A stretch of 64,000 nucleotides of DNA from positions 1 through 64,000 of the forward strand of contig NW_026515543.1 of the NCBI RefSeq assembly GCF_014898815.1. Reading direction: 5' to 3'. This DNA comes from Panonychus citri (taxonomy: Eukaryota > Arthropoda > Arachnida > Trombidiformes > Tetranychidae). Below, piece by piece: positions 1-14,712 of this stretch; the first letter of the stretch is position 1, and every line of letters starts with the position of its first letter. The position numbers and the translations under genes are program-made. The notes under the pieces are model-generated. The model saw only the letters and a list, made by a program, of their open reading frames with translations, had not been told where the DNA came from and searched no databases.

Positions 1-3000
1 AAAAATAGAGATGACCAGAGGAATGTGTTGGTCATTATTATTATAAAGCAATCCAATAATGACCTAAAACTTTAGTGTGATGACAAATGGTCAAGCATAA
101 TAGTAGCAAACTACTGTTCATCTCGAGATAAATATCATATAAATTGAGTTGAAATTAACTTTTGATTATAAGGATATTGACCTGATTGTCAATAATGATA
201 AATCTCAAATGAGAAATTGTTTCTCTTCCTATCAATGTCCATCTTTCCTTTGGTCACTTCCTTCAACATTGACCTAAAAAAGTAGATACAAAGCAATGAG
301 TGGACATGTAAGATGTATGATAACAATAGCAAAAAAAGTCATTAGCCAACATACATGATGGTCAGTTTATCATTTTGACCATCAAATTGGATAAAACTGA
401 GGAAAAGTGAAGAGCAACAAAAAAAAATCACCAATCCTAAAGGTGAATTGCAAGCAATCAATTAATTACTACTAACAATAGTCAACAAGTAATATATGTA
501 CAAGTTAATTACCAATGAAAAGCACAATTGAAAATCATATTTAATCCTGAAGGCAGATTCATGGTAATCTGATGAAATGCTGATTAAAATGAGATGATAA
601 CTGAAATTGTTCAATCATCTACATTTGAATAATCAAAACTCACAAAGGTTTATAAGAGTCTCCCTTTCAATGACCATACAAGTAGGTAACCATGATAACG
701 GTCATTTCATCATGATTACAGGGTGAATCTCAATTGATTCAGTAAAATGATTGATAAAGAAAACAGGTAACTCTTGCTAAAAGATGAGATATCATTTGAA
801 GTGATGAAAAAGTCACAAGGAAAATATGTCAATTTATATAAATAAAAGTTTCACAATATTTACAATTCTCTGTAGTAAACTTTGTGTCCCATTCTTGAAA
901 GATACTGATCATTGTCACCTTCATCTTGAAAGGTAAAGCCAATAAGTTGAATAATAATAATAATAATCAGATAATAGCAAGTGAGAGATAAAACTTAAGA
1001 ACAGTAAAGATGAATGAGAGAAAAGAGAGAAAGAAAAAGTTCTGAAATGATTGATGAATTTAGGATTAGATTTTCATTCTAGTGTAACAACAGAGTGTAA
1101 ACTTTGATGAAATAGAAACATGAGGATGATAAGATAATAATAATAATATTCCTCAAGGAACGACAATAGTAACAATCTACGACAGGTAAGCTCATCAAAG
1201 TATCACAAACATGACAGATTCAAAGTTTCAGCTCAAAAAAAAGACTCCAGGTAATGGTTATCAAAAGATTAACCCAAAAAATAACCCAAAACTTTTTTCT
1301 TCATCTTCAGGTAAACATTTTCTGGTCATAAACTTTTGTTTACATTGAGAAAACAATGAACAACTCATCTAACTTACAAGTTCATGGTGAATCTGAACAT
1401 AAGAGATAGAGAGAGAGAGAGATTCTTATTAATAATTGAACCTTTGTTCTGATTTTCTCATTAGGATGAAAGGATTAGTTGTATATCATCACCGTATCAC
1501 TAATTACATGATAATCGTAATTAATTGGGGAGCAAATAATTATAGTTAAAACAAAAAGAAGAGGATAAAAGTTGTTATCATGTAAATGTTAATTAGATTC
1601 CGATGATAATATTGAAGGGAAAACATTATAATTGTTATCATGTTACTTTTTATTCATAATCAATGATTAATTTGAAATTCTTGTATAAGCCCAAGTTACA
1701 TGGTGATCAATAAGATTCCTGAGACAAAACAAAATTATTGATTGTTTACCATGACAATGTAATCATTATAATCAATTGTTGGTTAATATCTTCATTCAGA
1801 CAATAATAATATGAATTCATGGAGATAAACAATGAGACCATTAATGGAATAGCAAGAGAAGGCAAAAAAAAAGAGAAATGAATAAATTAATTATATTCTG
1901 AAAGTGATGAGGAAATGATGATGATGATGAAGATGGAAGGTTGGAATGTGAATGAATATAAAGATGATAAATGGGTGAGGAAGAAAGGATGTCGAGTCAT
2001 GATAGAAGTTCTTAGCACTGAGAAGATGATAATCTGAACTTTTTTTCCTTTTATTTTCTTGTTTTCTCTCGTTTTTTTTGCTTCTTCTTTTTCTTCATCA
2101 TTTTCCATCTTCATCTTTTCCTTTTGTCATTCTCTCACTGATATTGACATGAACATCTTTACCTTGGCTTCTCAGTTAATGTTTGTTTTTATGTATTAAT
2201 TTAATTCCATTGAATCGTCAAGTTAGTTAGTTAGTAGAAGAAAGAAAAATATTCCACAAGAATACCTTCCAATTCTGAGCTTTGGAACGATCATCTCAGT
2301 CAACATGATTGTTTCGAACACAAATTTTATTCTCTTTCTCTCTCATGAACCACCTCATCGATCCAATTAACTCAATTCCTTATAAATAGCAACTGATTTG
2401 CGCATTTTCATTGGTAACTTTCACTATCTCTGAATATCTCATGAGTATTCAAGTTTTTGTTTATTTCCTTTCTTTTCCTTATTTTCATACCTCTCAATGA
2501 CCATGAATAGACTCATTCATTCAATAGGATTCTTATAAAAATAGAAACTTGAAATATCATTTGTGATAATAATCATTATAATTAATTTAATTATCAGTTA
2601 TTTACCCGCAAGATAATTCAACTCGTATACACCTCAGATATAATTTAAGAGATGATCATGTTGATTATTGTGACAAATTGTGACAAACTATCATGATGAT
2701 CATATATATTAACCTGAAAAGAAAGTACAAAAACCAAGACAAATGGAAACGATTTCATTTGTCTAATCAATTTCAATGTCATTTAACTTACTTACCTACT
2801 CTCGATATATCACCAGGAAAATGATCTACTTTTCTCAGTGAATCTTAATCAAACAATGAATTTATTTCCTTATCACCTTTGTCTCTCTAATCAATCACCG
2901 TCACCACCATCATCTCCTTCATGAACCCTGCCTGAGGCCATGTTAACATTTTCATCGGTTTCACCTTTCTAATTCAATTTTCTGATCACATTGAGAACCA

Positions 3001-5189
3001 TTTTCAGTTAACTTATAATAAGATAACATGATTAACAGTCAATCAGTTGAATTAACTGATATGATAATAGTGAAATTATATTATAATCATTGTGTGAGTC
3101 AAGATAAATTGTAAGATGAAATTGAATAAACATTTTAACATAGTTAGTATATTCTGTTCATCTAAATCAAATATTTATCTTCCAACATGATTAGTTATCT
3201 GTTTATCTTAATCAATCAACTTTAACCATGAAAATATACCAATAGAATTCATTATCATTATCATGATAGTAATGAAAAGAAAGAGTGAGAATCGGAAATT
3301 CATTGAGAATCAAGCATCAGATTGAAGATGAGAACGAAAACGAAAACGAAAACTTCGAAAAATTTTTCGTTCTTCAATGAGGAAAATTTTGAGCTTTCGA
3401 ACTTATCATTATCATTATTGTTCGAATCGTCACATTAATTATTTTCTAACTCTTTTGATAATTTCCTTCTCTAAAACCAATGAGACTCAATCATGATCTT
3501 CACTTCAAATATCTGATGAGCATTTATCTCTCAATCATTCAGAATTTACTGATCATTATAATCAAAGTGTTGGAATCTTAAATTGTTCAATATTATCTCT
3601 GTTTGTATTAATCTTACCAATTAGTTGAGAATCGTGATTCCGTGAGTAGCAATTGTATCTCTTGATTATAAGAATCATGATTAAAGCTTCTGAAATGTTC
3701 AAAGGTTTCAAATGTAAACATGATAATGTAACTTGTCATGAAAAAGATCACGATATCATTTCCCAAGATAGTCTGTGAGAATTACAGAATTACATTAATA
3801 CATATAATTAGCACTAATTGTAAAGGTTATCAAGAACTGAGAATAGTTTCAATCAACAAAAGGTAAAAGTTTTCTATTGAAATTCCACTTGTTTAATTAG
3901 ATTAATTATTATGTTCTAATTAATCATCGAAAGTGAAATATCAAGAATACTTTTCATTAATTGACATCCTATTGGGAAAATTTTTAATTTTCGTCTCGAT
4001 TATTGATTGTTTTTTTATCAATTGTTTCTAATGGTCAATTGATTGAACTGTTCAAACTTCGAAACAAAAATGAAAAGTTTACTCATGGAAAAAGAAGATG
4101 AAAGTTGATGGGTGAAGAGGGAAACCAGAATTGAGACTCATTCACAATAATGATGATGATAATGACTATTATGATGGAGAAAAGGTGAAGACTCTTGATA
4201 TTGATTCATTTTTATTCAATGATTGAGTAAGAAAAGAAACGATGATGATGATGAGAGAGAGAAATTATTTCTGAACTTCTCTTATCGAAAGCACTTCTCC
4301 ATCGATTTTGAGAATAAATCGATAAATCTCTCATTCGGACGGAAGTACTCACTTTATTTCCTCATCATTTTCATCTATTCTCTCAACTCTCATTTATTCC
4401 TTTTCTTCTTTTTCACCATGATTATCCTGAAGAAAGAGAAAAGCCAAGATTATTATTACAAGACTGGGAATAAGATTGAATCGAGCAAAAAACTCCAACA
4501 TCCATTAGTTGGAGAGGAATTGATATTAAAGGTAAACGATTTGCTGACAAAACAAATGAACCTCATAGAGAGTTGAAACAGGACAACAAGCAAATTGAAG
4601 GTGAAGCAAGAGGTAAGAGGTGTTGATGATGATGTTGAGAGAGAAACAGAGGTAAAAACGAATAAAAATTATTCTTTTTTTTTCAATAGGTGTGATTTAA
4701 TTTCCTCTGAGTGTTCATCTCTTTTGGTTAATATTTACCTTTTCATCAGAGATTCATTTCAAGTATCATATTAATTATCAGATGAATTTACTTTACTCTC
4801 AGTGTGACAATTATCTTGCTCTCTCATCTCTTGGTAACTTATCTACTAGGATCAAATGACATTCTGTTAATATCCTCTTTCTACCTTGTGAGAATTCATT
4901 AGGCATACAAAAAAAAGGAATAAGGTTCAGATAAAACAAAAAACTAAAATAATGTTCTCTCTTTTTGTCACCCGATGGTAAATGATACGAAAACTTGACT
5001 TTTCGGTACAGCTTCAATGCAAATAGTTCAATTTGTCCTCAAATGTGATTGTATCATGGACGTTTTGTACCTTTCGATATAAACCTTACATTAAGAGTTA
5101 AACCTCCACAATTAACCAAAACAGAGACCTCGCTGAGAATCTAAGGAAAATAATTTCATACTCGAAGTAATAAAGAAATTCAGTCTCAC
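1..5189. other. Non-coding AT-rich stretch
   Basis: I see no supportable gene here. The sequence is dominated by short palindromes of the ATCATGAT / TTATCATGATAA type, GAT/ATC runs and short (GA)n arrays (for example near 1410-1422). The longest open frames (4223-4576 plus; 1887-2114 minus) have low-complexity translations rich in F, I, K, S and R, with no domain and no good splice context. It may be intergenic or an intron of a gene lying outside; the sequence does not decide. Confidence 0.6.
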
Positions 5190-5397
5190 ATAATTAGCGC
5201 CAAAAAAGGAAGGAGTTAAGGATTATCCCATATTCCTTAACTCCCCTTTTCAAGGTTAGGCTCGGTACAGATTAGGAGAACAGTTTTTAATCCTCAATAA
5301 AGAGTAAATTACTCTTATGAGAGGGGGATTGATCCCAGGACCTTCTTCAAGAAGGTGGTAGGTGCAAACGTCTTACCGTTTGCGCCACATTAGCTAA
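5190..5397 (-). mobile_element. tRNA-derived SINE
   Basis: Read on the minus strand, this island starts with a tRNA-like head. An A-box-like TGGCGCAAACGG lies at 5387-5376 and a B-box-like GGGATCAATCCCC at 5336-5324, about 40 nt apart, the normal spacing of an internal pol III promoter. No matching 3' acceptor arm follows, so it is not a functional tRNA gene; instead an unrelated body continues. The body carries a perfect 11-bp inverted repeat (5212-5222 with 5234-5244, 11-nt loop). Base composition is clearly unlike the ATCATGAT-rich surroundings. The ends are approximate: I could not find a convincing target duplication. Alternatively it is a lone tRNA pseudogene plus a hairpin, but the head-plus-body design favours a SINE. 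Confidence 0.6.
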
Positions 5398-8300
5398 TCA
5401 TAAATATTTGGAAATGAACTTTGTATTTATATAACCTATTAGTCATTATAGTCGGTATCATATATTTAACTATGTTGACTAAAGTTCACATTTAGTTGGT
5501 ACAATGGACAAGGAAAACTATTAATCTTTTACATGTAATTATCCATCAATCTTATGATCGATTAATCCTTAAACCATTAAATTTAACCCAAATTATTTTT
5601 ATTAATATTTAAAAAAAACTAAAATTTCATTGAAATAAAATATTGAATATGTTATAAGTATATAAAAGTTTAAGGTACTAAGTTTTTTTTATGTATTAAC
5701 ATGGAGTTTTTTTCTCTGCTGATAAATATTAGATTTATATATATTTATTATATTTAATATTTGCTTGTGTGCATTCATAATCAATATCAACACATGAAAA
5801 TGAATCAAAAATACATTTATTTATCTGATATATAAATGTTATCATGAAGAGGAAGATATAATTTATAACTGGAAGTCATTTTTTTCTGTTGCTGTCAAAG
5901 ATACTGACTTTGTGTTTATATAAATGTGTATGTCATGAGATGTGATGATATTATTATCAGAATTTTCTGATTCAAGAGTATGTTTGAATCTGAATGGATG
6001 GACTATAATTTTCACTCATTTGGTATTCTGAATAGTTTCTCTTTCTCTATCTCGCTTTCTCTTTCTATTTTTGATGTTAGTCAGATTACTTCAAGAGCTA
6101 GAAAGGTTTCACCCTGGAGAAGACTTAAACTTTTGACTTCTCTATGGTGTTTGTATGTGGTGGTAATAATATGAATAAATTTAGATGAAGATGATATGGT
6201 GAAGATGAGGCATACCTTATACACACATGTATTAATATATAAGGTTTAAGAGTAAAAGATTAAGTTTGACAGAGAAAACTCAGTATCATGAAGATGTAAT
6301 AGTAATGAAAAAGGACATGAAAAAAGACATTTATCATGAACAAGAAGAGAGAAGAGAACAAAAAAATGAGCGGCTCGAAATTCACTAGAAAACAGAATAC
6401 ATGTAAGAGAGAGAGAGAGAGAGAGATGATGATGAAAAAAGAAATGAAACTCGATAAAAGAAGAAATAATTCTTTTAGAATAATTCTTTCACTTGTACAT
6501 AAGAATCGAAATAAAGAACAAGTTGAAGAAACAAGTTCGAAAGCCATTATATTGATGTTCGTATACGAACCGCTATCATATTTCATCTCAACTCTTTTAC
6601 TTTGAATCGATATAATTTGCTACGAATCAAGAAAATTAATCTCAACAATAAAGCCACAAAATTCATGATACAGTTTAATTCAATATCCTTTTATTATTAT
6701 TATTTAAAAATCGTCAGAAACGACGATTGAGCTTATATGTTTACAGAATGAATAAGAAAAGTTTCCAAAATTTTTGGTAATCATTCAATTTTCATGGTAA
6801 ATTATTCACCTTTCCTGTTACTTATTATTATACTTTTCTTTCCCAGGCAACACCATGTATCATTTTGTTAACATCGACAAATTATTATTACATATTTGCT
6901 ATTCAACTGAGCTTAATGTTACTGAATCTTTTTTATTATTCTGGTCGGTTTGATGGATCAATCTGAATAACTTTTCAGTTGTAATACTATCTCATATTGG
7001 TAATGATTAATTTGATACCATGAGTGTTAAGGGATAAAGTTCATGTTCAAAGGTATTTCAATTGCATGGGTGAAGGAAAAGGTTTGAGGTGAAATGATGA
7101 AAAAAAAACAAATGAATTATCATGAAGCAGTGAGTTCCTTTTCCGGTCTCAGAATTTGCAATTATTCATTTTTTTCAATGGAGTATTTTTTTGTAACTCA
7201 TTAGCCTCAGGCAATTCTCGAGCTGAATAATCATCAGGAAAGATAATTTCATTTGAAATTATTACTTTTTTTCATTGGTGATAATGATTTCCTGTTGAAC
7301 TTTAATTTTTCATTTCATGACTCGCATCAAATACTAATAATCATTCATTTCAATTTCTGGTGAATTTTGCTTAAAACTCAGGAAATGAATGAATAAATAA
7401 TCATCATCGTATTTTAATTGTAACCGTTTTTTCAACCTCTCAGCAATTTAGCGATTTTAATTATCATGATAATGATGATGTAAACCAAGTTGATTAAATT
7501 CTGGAAAAGTTTCACCCTGGAATCAAATCAAACAGGAGTAGATAAAAAATCTCAAGCTGAACTTTGATTGATTACGATCGAGTTGAAGCTTAGAGAATGA
7601 AGGAAATTATTCCAATACAATTCGAGAGCAAGAGAGAGAGAGAGAGAGGTGAAGGAAGATGGAACAGAATCAATCGAAAATGAGAAAGAAGAAAAATTCT
7701 GAATCAAAGATTAATCGATTGGAAAGAAAAGTTGGGAAAAATGTTCGTCAATGTTTAATTTTGCTCTAACGAAACGAGAAAACAAAAAGTTCAAATAATT
7801 AGCTTGATTGGAGTCGTTATTAATAGAAGATAGTTCATGGTGAACAATAAGAAATAATAATGAGATTCAAGAATATTGAAGATGAAGATAATTCATGGGG
7901 AAGAGGAAAAAGATAAGAGTTTGAAGGATAAATAGAGATCAAGGGAAGAAGATGATTATAATCACAATTCATGGGAAGAGATTGGAAAGTTAATAATGGA
8001 GATTATAAGATGTTGATAATTTATGGATCTACTAAGAGGATGAGGATGAGGAGGAGAAACTCAATCATCAAGTTAATATCTCAATCTAAGATAATCTGAA
8101 CCACTTTAGGGCATATTGACATGGCGATTGGAGGAGGTGGTGGAGGCGTTTGAGATTCCAAATGAGGATGAGATGAAATTGAATAGGAGTTTAATTCGTC
8201 TTTACATTCAATCAACCAAACGATTCTCTTGACATTTTCTTATGCATATGTATTATACTCTTACTCTCTCACTATCGTGAATACATTTCCATGTAATATA

Positions 8301-11300
8301 TTCAATGTTATCTATTCTCTTTCTTGCTTTTTGCTTCTTCCATTCAGAATATTCTTGAACATGATAATAGTTTAAGATAACCATTAATCAAGACGAAATA
8401 AGTTCGTAATACTAATTGATGTTGAAGCGAATAGAGAATATTTTTGCTCCATTTTCAGCATCTTCTCCTTTTCTTTTGATCTTTCACATTTCTGAGATGA
8501 TGGAAGAAAAAAAGAAGCAAAAGAAAATGGTCAAAAAAGACAATGTATTCTTATCATGATGAGAATGATGATGATGATGATGATGATGATGATGTATTAG
8601 GAAGAGAAAGATTTAGGAATGGTGGGTAAAAGTATCATGGTGGGGTGGAGAGAGAGAGAGATAAATGACAAAGGAGCAAGATCATTATCATTAGAATTTA
8701 ATTTCCATGGTGCTGAGAAATATTCATTGAATGAACTTTTTTCAATTCTATTGAATATGATAGAGAAAAGTTCGAGTTAAATTTCCCTAGTAATTAAATC
8801 ATTTTCATCGCCATTAGTATTAATGATTGTTAAAGTTTCATCATCAGATTCAGAAGGAGGTGGTGGTGGTGGAGGAAAGGGAGGAGTGGGAAGTTGGAAT
8901 GGGAATGTTTCACTGAGAAAACGATGATAAATCAAGACAATTGAATCGAGGGTGGATTGGGTGTGTTAGATGCCGAGTATATGACTGAGAATGATAAGTG
9001 GGAGTGGGAAACTTAAAGGAAGAGTTTTTTTCAGGATAAAATGTATTCGATGAATGAAATTACTAAATCATTTGAATCATGTTGTTGATTCTGTTAAACC
9101 AGAATTCTGGTTTTGGTGAACAGCAGAAAAGAACAAAAGAACTTTTTTTCTTCTTTTCTCTTTTGCTTCATGTCAATTCAATTTCAATTCTTTTTCAATT
9201 TATATTCGCTTTTATCATGGATCCAGTTTCATGGAGGCCAGAAAGAAAAAAACATAAAGAGAGAGAGAGAGAGAGAGATGAAATCAATGTAAATCGAGAA
9301 TGAGAAAAAAAAGTTTCTCTTTTACAGATTTGAATGAATAGTAATGTTCATTCAACATCATGATCATGATGGTGACAAGAGTAGGAAGATGTTAACAGTG
9401 TTCAGGATGTTCCTGGCAAAAAATACATATCATCATTATCATCATCATGAGAATCATCATGTTTTATATATGAAACTCAATGGTCCAATTGCCAGAACTA
9501 TTTTTCCAAATGTTCAATCATGTTGGTTTGGCCTCATGGTTATGAGAATGATAAAATTAACATGATTAATATTATAAATTTATCATCATCACGGTTCATT
9601 GTAATTTTCATAAGTTGATTGTGTAAACCAGAAAATTAGTAAAAGTAAACATTTCAATTGAATGTTCATTATTCAGCTCAAAGTTATCATGGAAAATTTT
9701 TCACCTTTCAAATGAATGAGAATCATAATAATCATAATCATCTTCATAACTTTGATGAGATTTCAAATTGACAAAAGGAGATAAACTTCAACATGAACAT
9801 CATGAACATGGTGATGATGATGAGATTCAAATGATATCCTGCATACACAATTCTGAGGATCAGAGAGAGAAAAGAAAATGGGAATCTCAATGTCAATTCA
9901 GTTCCAAATGAAACTAGAATTATTATCACATCATGAGTGAGATTATTTAATGTTCATGATAATGAACAGAGTAAATGGAAATGTTGAGATTGAATTCGAG
10001 GGAACAAAAAAAATCGGCGAATCATTTTACTATTATTATAACTTTTTCTTTCACTCCAAAGGCAAAAAGTTTGCTTTGGAAAAGCTGAATCATTATCATG
10101 CTTTCATGGAAGGATAGAAAATATTGAAATGATTATTCATTAAAGAAACGGTTCTACTTATGAAGAATAAGCTGATCAATTGTTGTTAGTATTTGCATAA
10201 GTAATAATAAGTCTATGGAAAAAGTTGCAATTCTTTTCAATATGCTCTTGAATTTGCAATTGGATTCATGGTGTTTTCAGGGAGTTTGAATAGAGAGAGA
10301 GAGAAAAAAGAGAAAATCATTTTTTTCATCTTCCTTTTTCCATCTCCGGTTCCTTATTATCCATGGAAACCATTCAGTGATTTTCAGGATAAGTTGAGAT
10401 TGTTTTTTCTTTCACTTCAATTCTCAAACCTTTTGAATGTAATAATAATGATTCGAGTTATGATCATGAAGTTACCATGATGATTATGATGATAATGGTG
10501 AGAAAAAGTTTCTTTTTTCATCTTTTCTAAACTGTTGATGATCATCATGATGTGGGTTCAATATCATGGGAATTTCAGTGAACCGTAATAAAGATTATTT
10601 GAAATGATAAGAAAAGGACAAAGATTGAGAGAAATGAACAATTTTCAATTTAAGAACTTTTTTCATCTCTTTTAATAATATTTTCCTTCTTATATTTACT
10701 GATCATCGTCATAATCATCATGATTCGAGAGAGAGAGAGAGAGAGAGAGAGAATTCCGGATGATGTTTTGATAAACTGAACATTAAGCGAGAATTTTCAA
10801 AGTTCTGACAAGAAAAGTTCAATAACGATAATAATACAAGAGGAATTACACCAGAAACCATCATGATGGTGGGCGATTGATGGTAAGGGTTTCACAGAGT
10901 TCACCATGGAAATAATGTTCAAAAGTTCAACATTGAAATTGAATCATAAAGATGAACAGAAAGAAAAATGGTTGAAAAGAGTAGAAGAAAAAAATCAACT
11001 CGAAATGATACTTTATCGAAGTTATCGAAATAAAAAAATTCTCAAATCTTCTGGGATTGATTTTATACTTTTTTTTATCTCTCTGTAACTTTGACTCTAT
11101 TTTTCGTTGTCTTTTCATCTTCTCGCTTTTTCTAGTTTCATCCCAAATCTTTTACCATGAAATTTTATCATGATAATATTGGGAATTAGATTTATGCAGA
11201 AGATATCATTTCCGGTTTTTAATATTTTTCCATCAAAATTTTCAACGGAATATTTTTATACGAAACTTTGATTGATGTCCAGTTCATTTTGGAAAAGTTT

Positions 11301-14300
11301 ATTCATGAAACATGAGTTCCAATGACATGAAATTTTATTCATTCATCTCCAGTTGAACTCAACTCTCTAGTCTTTTGTATCAGAATTTCATTCACTTGAT
11401 AAAAGGAAGAGGAAAAAAATAGAAAGCGGGAAAATGTCATTCGTTTGAAAAGTTGAAATATCGACTTTAAATTAGTGTGTTAATATTAAGAAATGATTGA
11501 AACATGATGAAAATCAGTTTATGAACAACAATCATCTCAACTTGTTCTGTGTAATAATATTATTTTTGGAACTTGCATCAAGCAGGTGAAATTTATTCAG
11601 AACTTTTTCAGTTTCGAGTTTTTGTTTTTTCGTTATTCATATTATTATTATTATTCCATGAGAATAGTAATACTCGTAACTCAATTCTTTCTATTCGAGT
11701 GATATAACAGACAGTCACATGAATATACTTCATGTCTCAACTTAGATTAGGAATGAGATGTCACTGGATTTACAGTTTTCTAAAATTGTGATATTCCAAT
11801 GATATTATTTGGTGAAAAAGAAAAGAAAAATGTAATTTACAATTTAAGAAATAAAAGTTCGTAAATAGTTCAACTGTCGAATGAGAATATTTCAGAAGAA
11901 AAAAAATTTCTACTCAAGGAACTAAATCTACGAATTTGAATAACTCGAGATATCGAGACGAAAGAAGAAAGGAAGTTGAATTAACTTTTAGAACTTTAAT
12001 CGAGAAGTGAAGAGAAAAAAGTTCTGAGATTTTTTTTTCTTCTCTCATTCTTTCATGTGATTGAGTTTAGGTTCATTTTTCGTCTGATTAACTTACGATT
12101 TCCTTTGTTAATAAAATTGAACTTTTCAAAAGTTTTCGTTAACTTTGAGAACATGGAAAATGTTTCATCATTATAATGATCAGTAAATGATTAACTTCAT
12201 CTTCTTCAAAGAAGATGACTTCATTTTTTCATCATTAGATCAATCTTTTAGCATGATGAATGACTGAAAAGATTCATATTCATCTTCATGATGTTCATTG
12301 TTACTCAAAGTGATGAGGTGATTGAAATTCACTCCAGTGGACATTGTCCAGCCCTGTCTTTGTCTCTTTCTTATTATTAGCATTTCCTCTGCTGAGAAAT
12401 GTGCCCTCATCTCAATCATAGTGAATTTTATTAGCATCATTATTATTTACTCTGTCAGGGTAGAGAAAAACTGACCAATGGTCAAAAAGAAACTGAAAAT
12501 AAAATGATTGACTTAAAATAGTAGAAAGAAACTCTCAACTTTCCGGAAAAACAGTCGTTTCAAATTACAGAATTGAATAAATTCAAATGATTTACAATTA
12601 ACTATCAGGGAAAAAAGAAGCTCATGAAATAAATTGAATCCAATAAAATGAATTCCACGAAATTGGAACTCATGTTATCTGATATTTTCCAGGCAAATCT
12701 AATTTATATTAGATATTTAGTTATCCTCCTCATTGGAATGAAAAATTTTCTACTGAAAAAAAAATTCTATTAACAGGTTAACCATGGTAACCATCATGAT
12801 GAATATTATGATACACATGGTGGCGGAAAAAAAGTTGCAAACTTATTAATCATATTTTCCCTCCTTCCCTGTAAGTAGTAAATATTATTACTTAAGATGA
12901 GAATAAGTTTAAGTAGTTGCAAAGAAAAGTTATCCTCATATTATTATTAATATCTAATGAAGATAATAAGTATATTCAGAAGTGTATTCAGTGGGAATAT
13001 TTTCCTCATCATCTTTATCTCTCCATCATCATCACCAACACCACTCAATCTATGAATCAATGAATATAATATTTATGTTATATAATAGATAAAGTTAATT
13101 TTTTCTTCTTCTTTTTTTTTGCTAAGTACATTCAGTTAAGCATCCTCATCATCATCAGATTCAGAGTATAATATTAATCAGGGTAACATTATATACACAG
13201 GGAAATCAATGAATTGAATCTATCAGAATCCATTGAATCGTGTGTTAAACCATCACCTGATCCTTCATGTGAATGATAAATGAAATACAATGTTGATTGA
13301 TGTTAAGACCAATGGACCATAGTTAAAATGTTGACCGACCATAATAATAGTAATAATAATGATAATATATGAGGAAAACAGAGGAAACAACGGATTCATG
13401 ATGAATCAGGGTGATGATGATGATGATGATGAAAGAGAGAAAGAGAAGATGAAAAAAAGAAAGAGTAAATCAACATGATGATAATGTTCATGATGAGAAA
13501 TCTAACAGTTTTTGCTGAATACACAAGAATTATACTCAGAATTTTGTTTGTTTTTTCCAATAGACTATGACTTGAATACAGAAAAACAAGTCAAACTGAC
13601 CATTGATCAGAAGATGAAATAATTGAGATTTTTTTTATTCCAATGAAAAAAATATCAGGTAATCATTGTCATCATAATCACCAACGGTTCTCATGAGTAT
13701 CATGATTGTGGTGATTGATAATGAATCTAAAAGTACAAAGAAAAGATTCTGAGGCAAGTTTTTTTCCTCATCTTTTGATTGACCAGTAAGAGAGATGACC
13801 AGTAGCATGATCAACAAGATGATATCGATAATATCACAGAAAGAGAGATATATATTAATACAATATCTATCGTGATAAGTAATAGATAATGTGGATAAAT
13901 GATTGATAGGAGTTGAGTTTCCGTTTGGAAAATCATTCAACTGTTCATGATTTACTTTCATCGTCATGTAGAAAACTAAATTAAAACGTAAGAAAAAAAA
14001 ACGATAAATTTTCATGAATGAATTTCAAAAGTATCAATTATCTTCTTCAGGGTGATGACCAACAGAATTAGCTGGACGATGAAATTACTTGTAAGTATTT
14101 GAATATCAGAAGGATGAAGCAGAAAACGTCGAAAGCAAGAAAGGAACAACTGGAAAATATCATCACAAATGATAAATCCACCCACATGAAGGCAGAAAAC
14201 AGCAAATAACAGAAATCAGAACATCATGAAATGTTTGAGTATCAATAACAATAATCATCTGAGACTCAGAATTCACTTTATTCAATATTATAATCTAACG

Positions 14301-14668
14301 GGACAATAAGAACAAGAAAAATTGAGAGATAACAAAAAAGTTACAATGGGAAAAAATAACATTAACATGATGACATTTACATAGTTCCCAATTGGATTGA
14401 AAGGAGAAAAAAATGAAGAAAAATAAATGATGTCAACAGTTAAACAATCATCATTATCGTTATCATGATAATCTGATAATATATATGAAAAAGAGTGGAT
14501 TTTCATGAGAAATTGTGTAACAATAATCATTCAGTAATCTACATCGTGTTGATTATGATAAACTAATGATGATAAAAAGAAAAGTTAACAGCAAGAGTTT
14601 TTCATTTAATCTTCTTGCTTCTTGGTGATTATTTTATCATTGTAACAAATAGTGAAAACTACCAGGCT

Positions 14669-14712
14669 GAGTGAGTGAGTGAGTGAGTGAGTGAGAGAGA
14701 GAGAGAGAGAGA
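14669..14712. repeat. (GAGT)n/(GA)n microsatellite
   Basis: A run of about six GAGT units grading into (GA)n. A similar compound array is at 58119-58165. Confidence 0.95.

Noticed and set aside
12240..12440. Minus-strand 66-residue frame with mixed composition
   Set aside because: No domain, no splice partners, and surrounded by simple-sequence DNA.
12472..12485. Everted GGTCA half-sites (TGACCAATGGTCA; similar near 46220 and 61920), as in nuclear-receptor elements
   Set aside because: TGACC/GGTCA words are common all over the non-coding DNA here and no promoter context is visible.
13635..14015. Minus-strand 126-residue frame with hydrophobic segments
   Set aside because: Composition follows the AT-rich background; no start context, family or flanking exon found.
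14051..14091. Possible plus-strand micro-exon between CTTCTTCAG and CTT|GTAAGT
   Set aside because: Only splice-site patterns; no neighbouring exon and no protein similarity.
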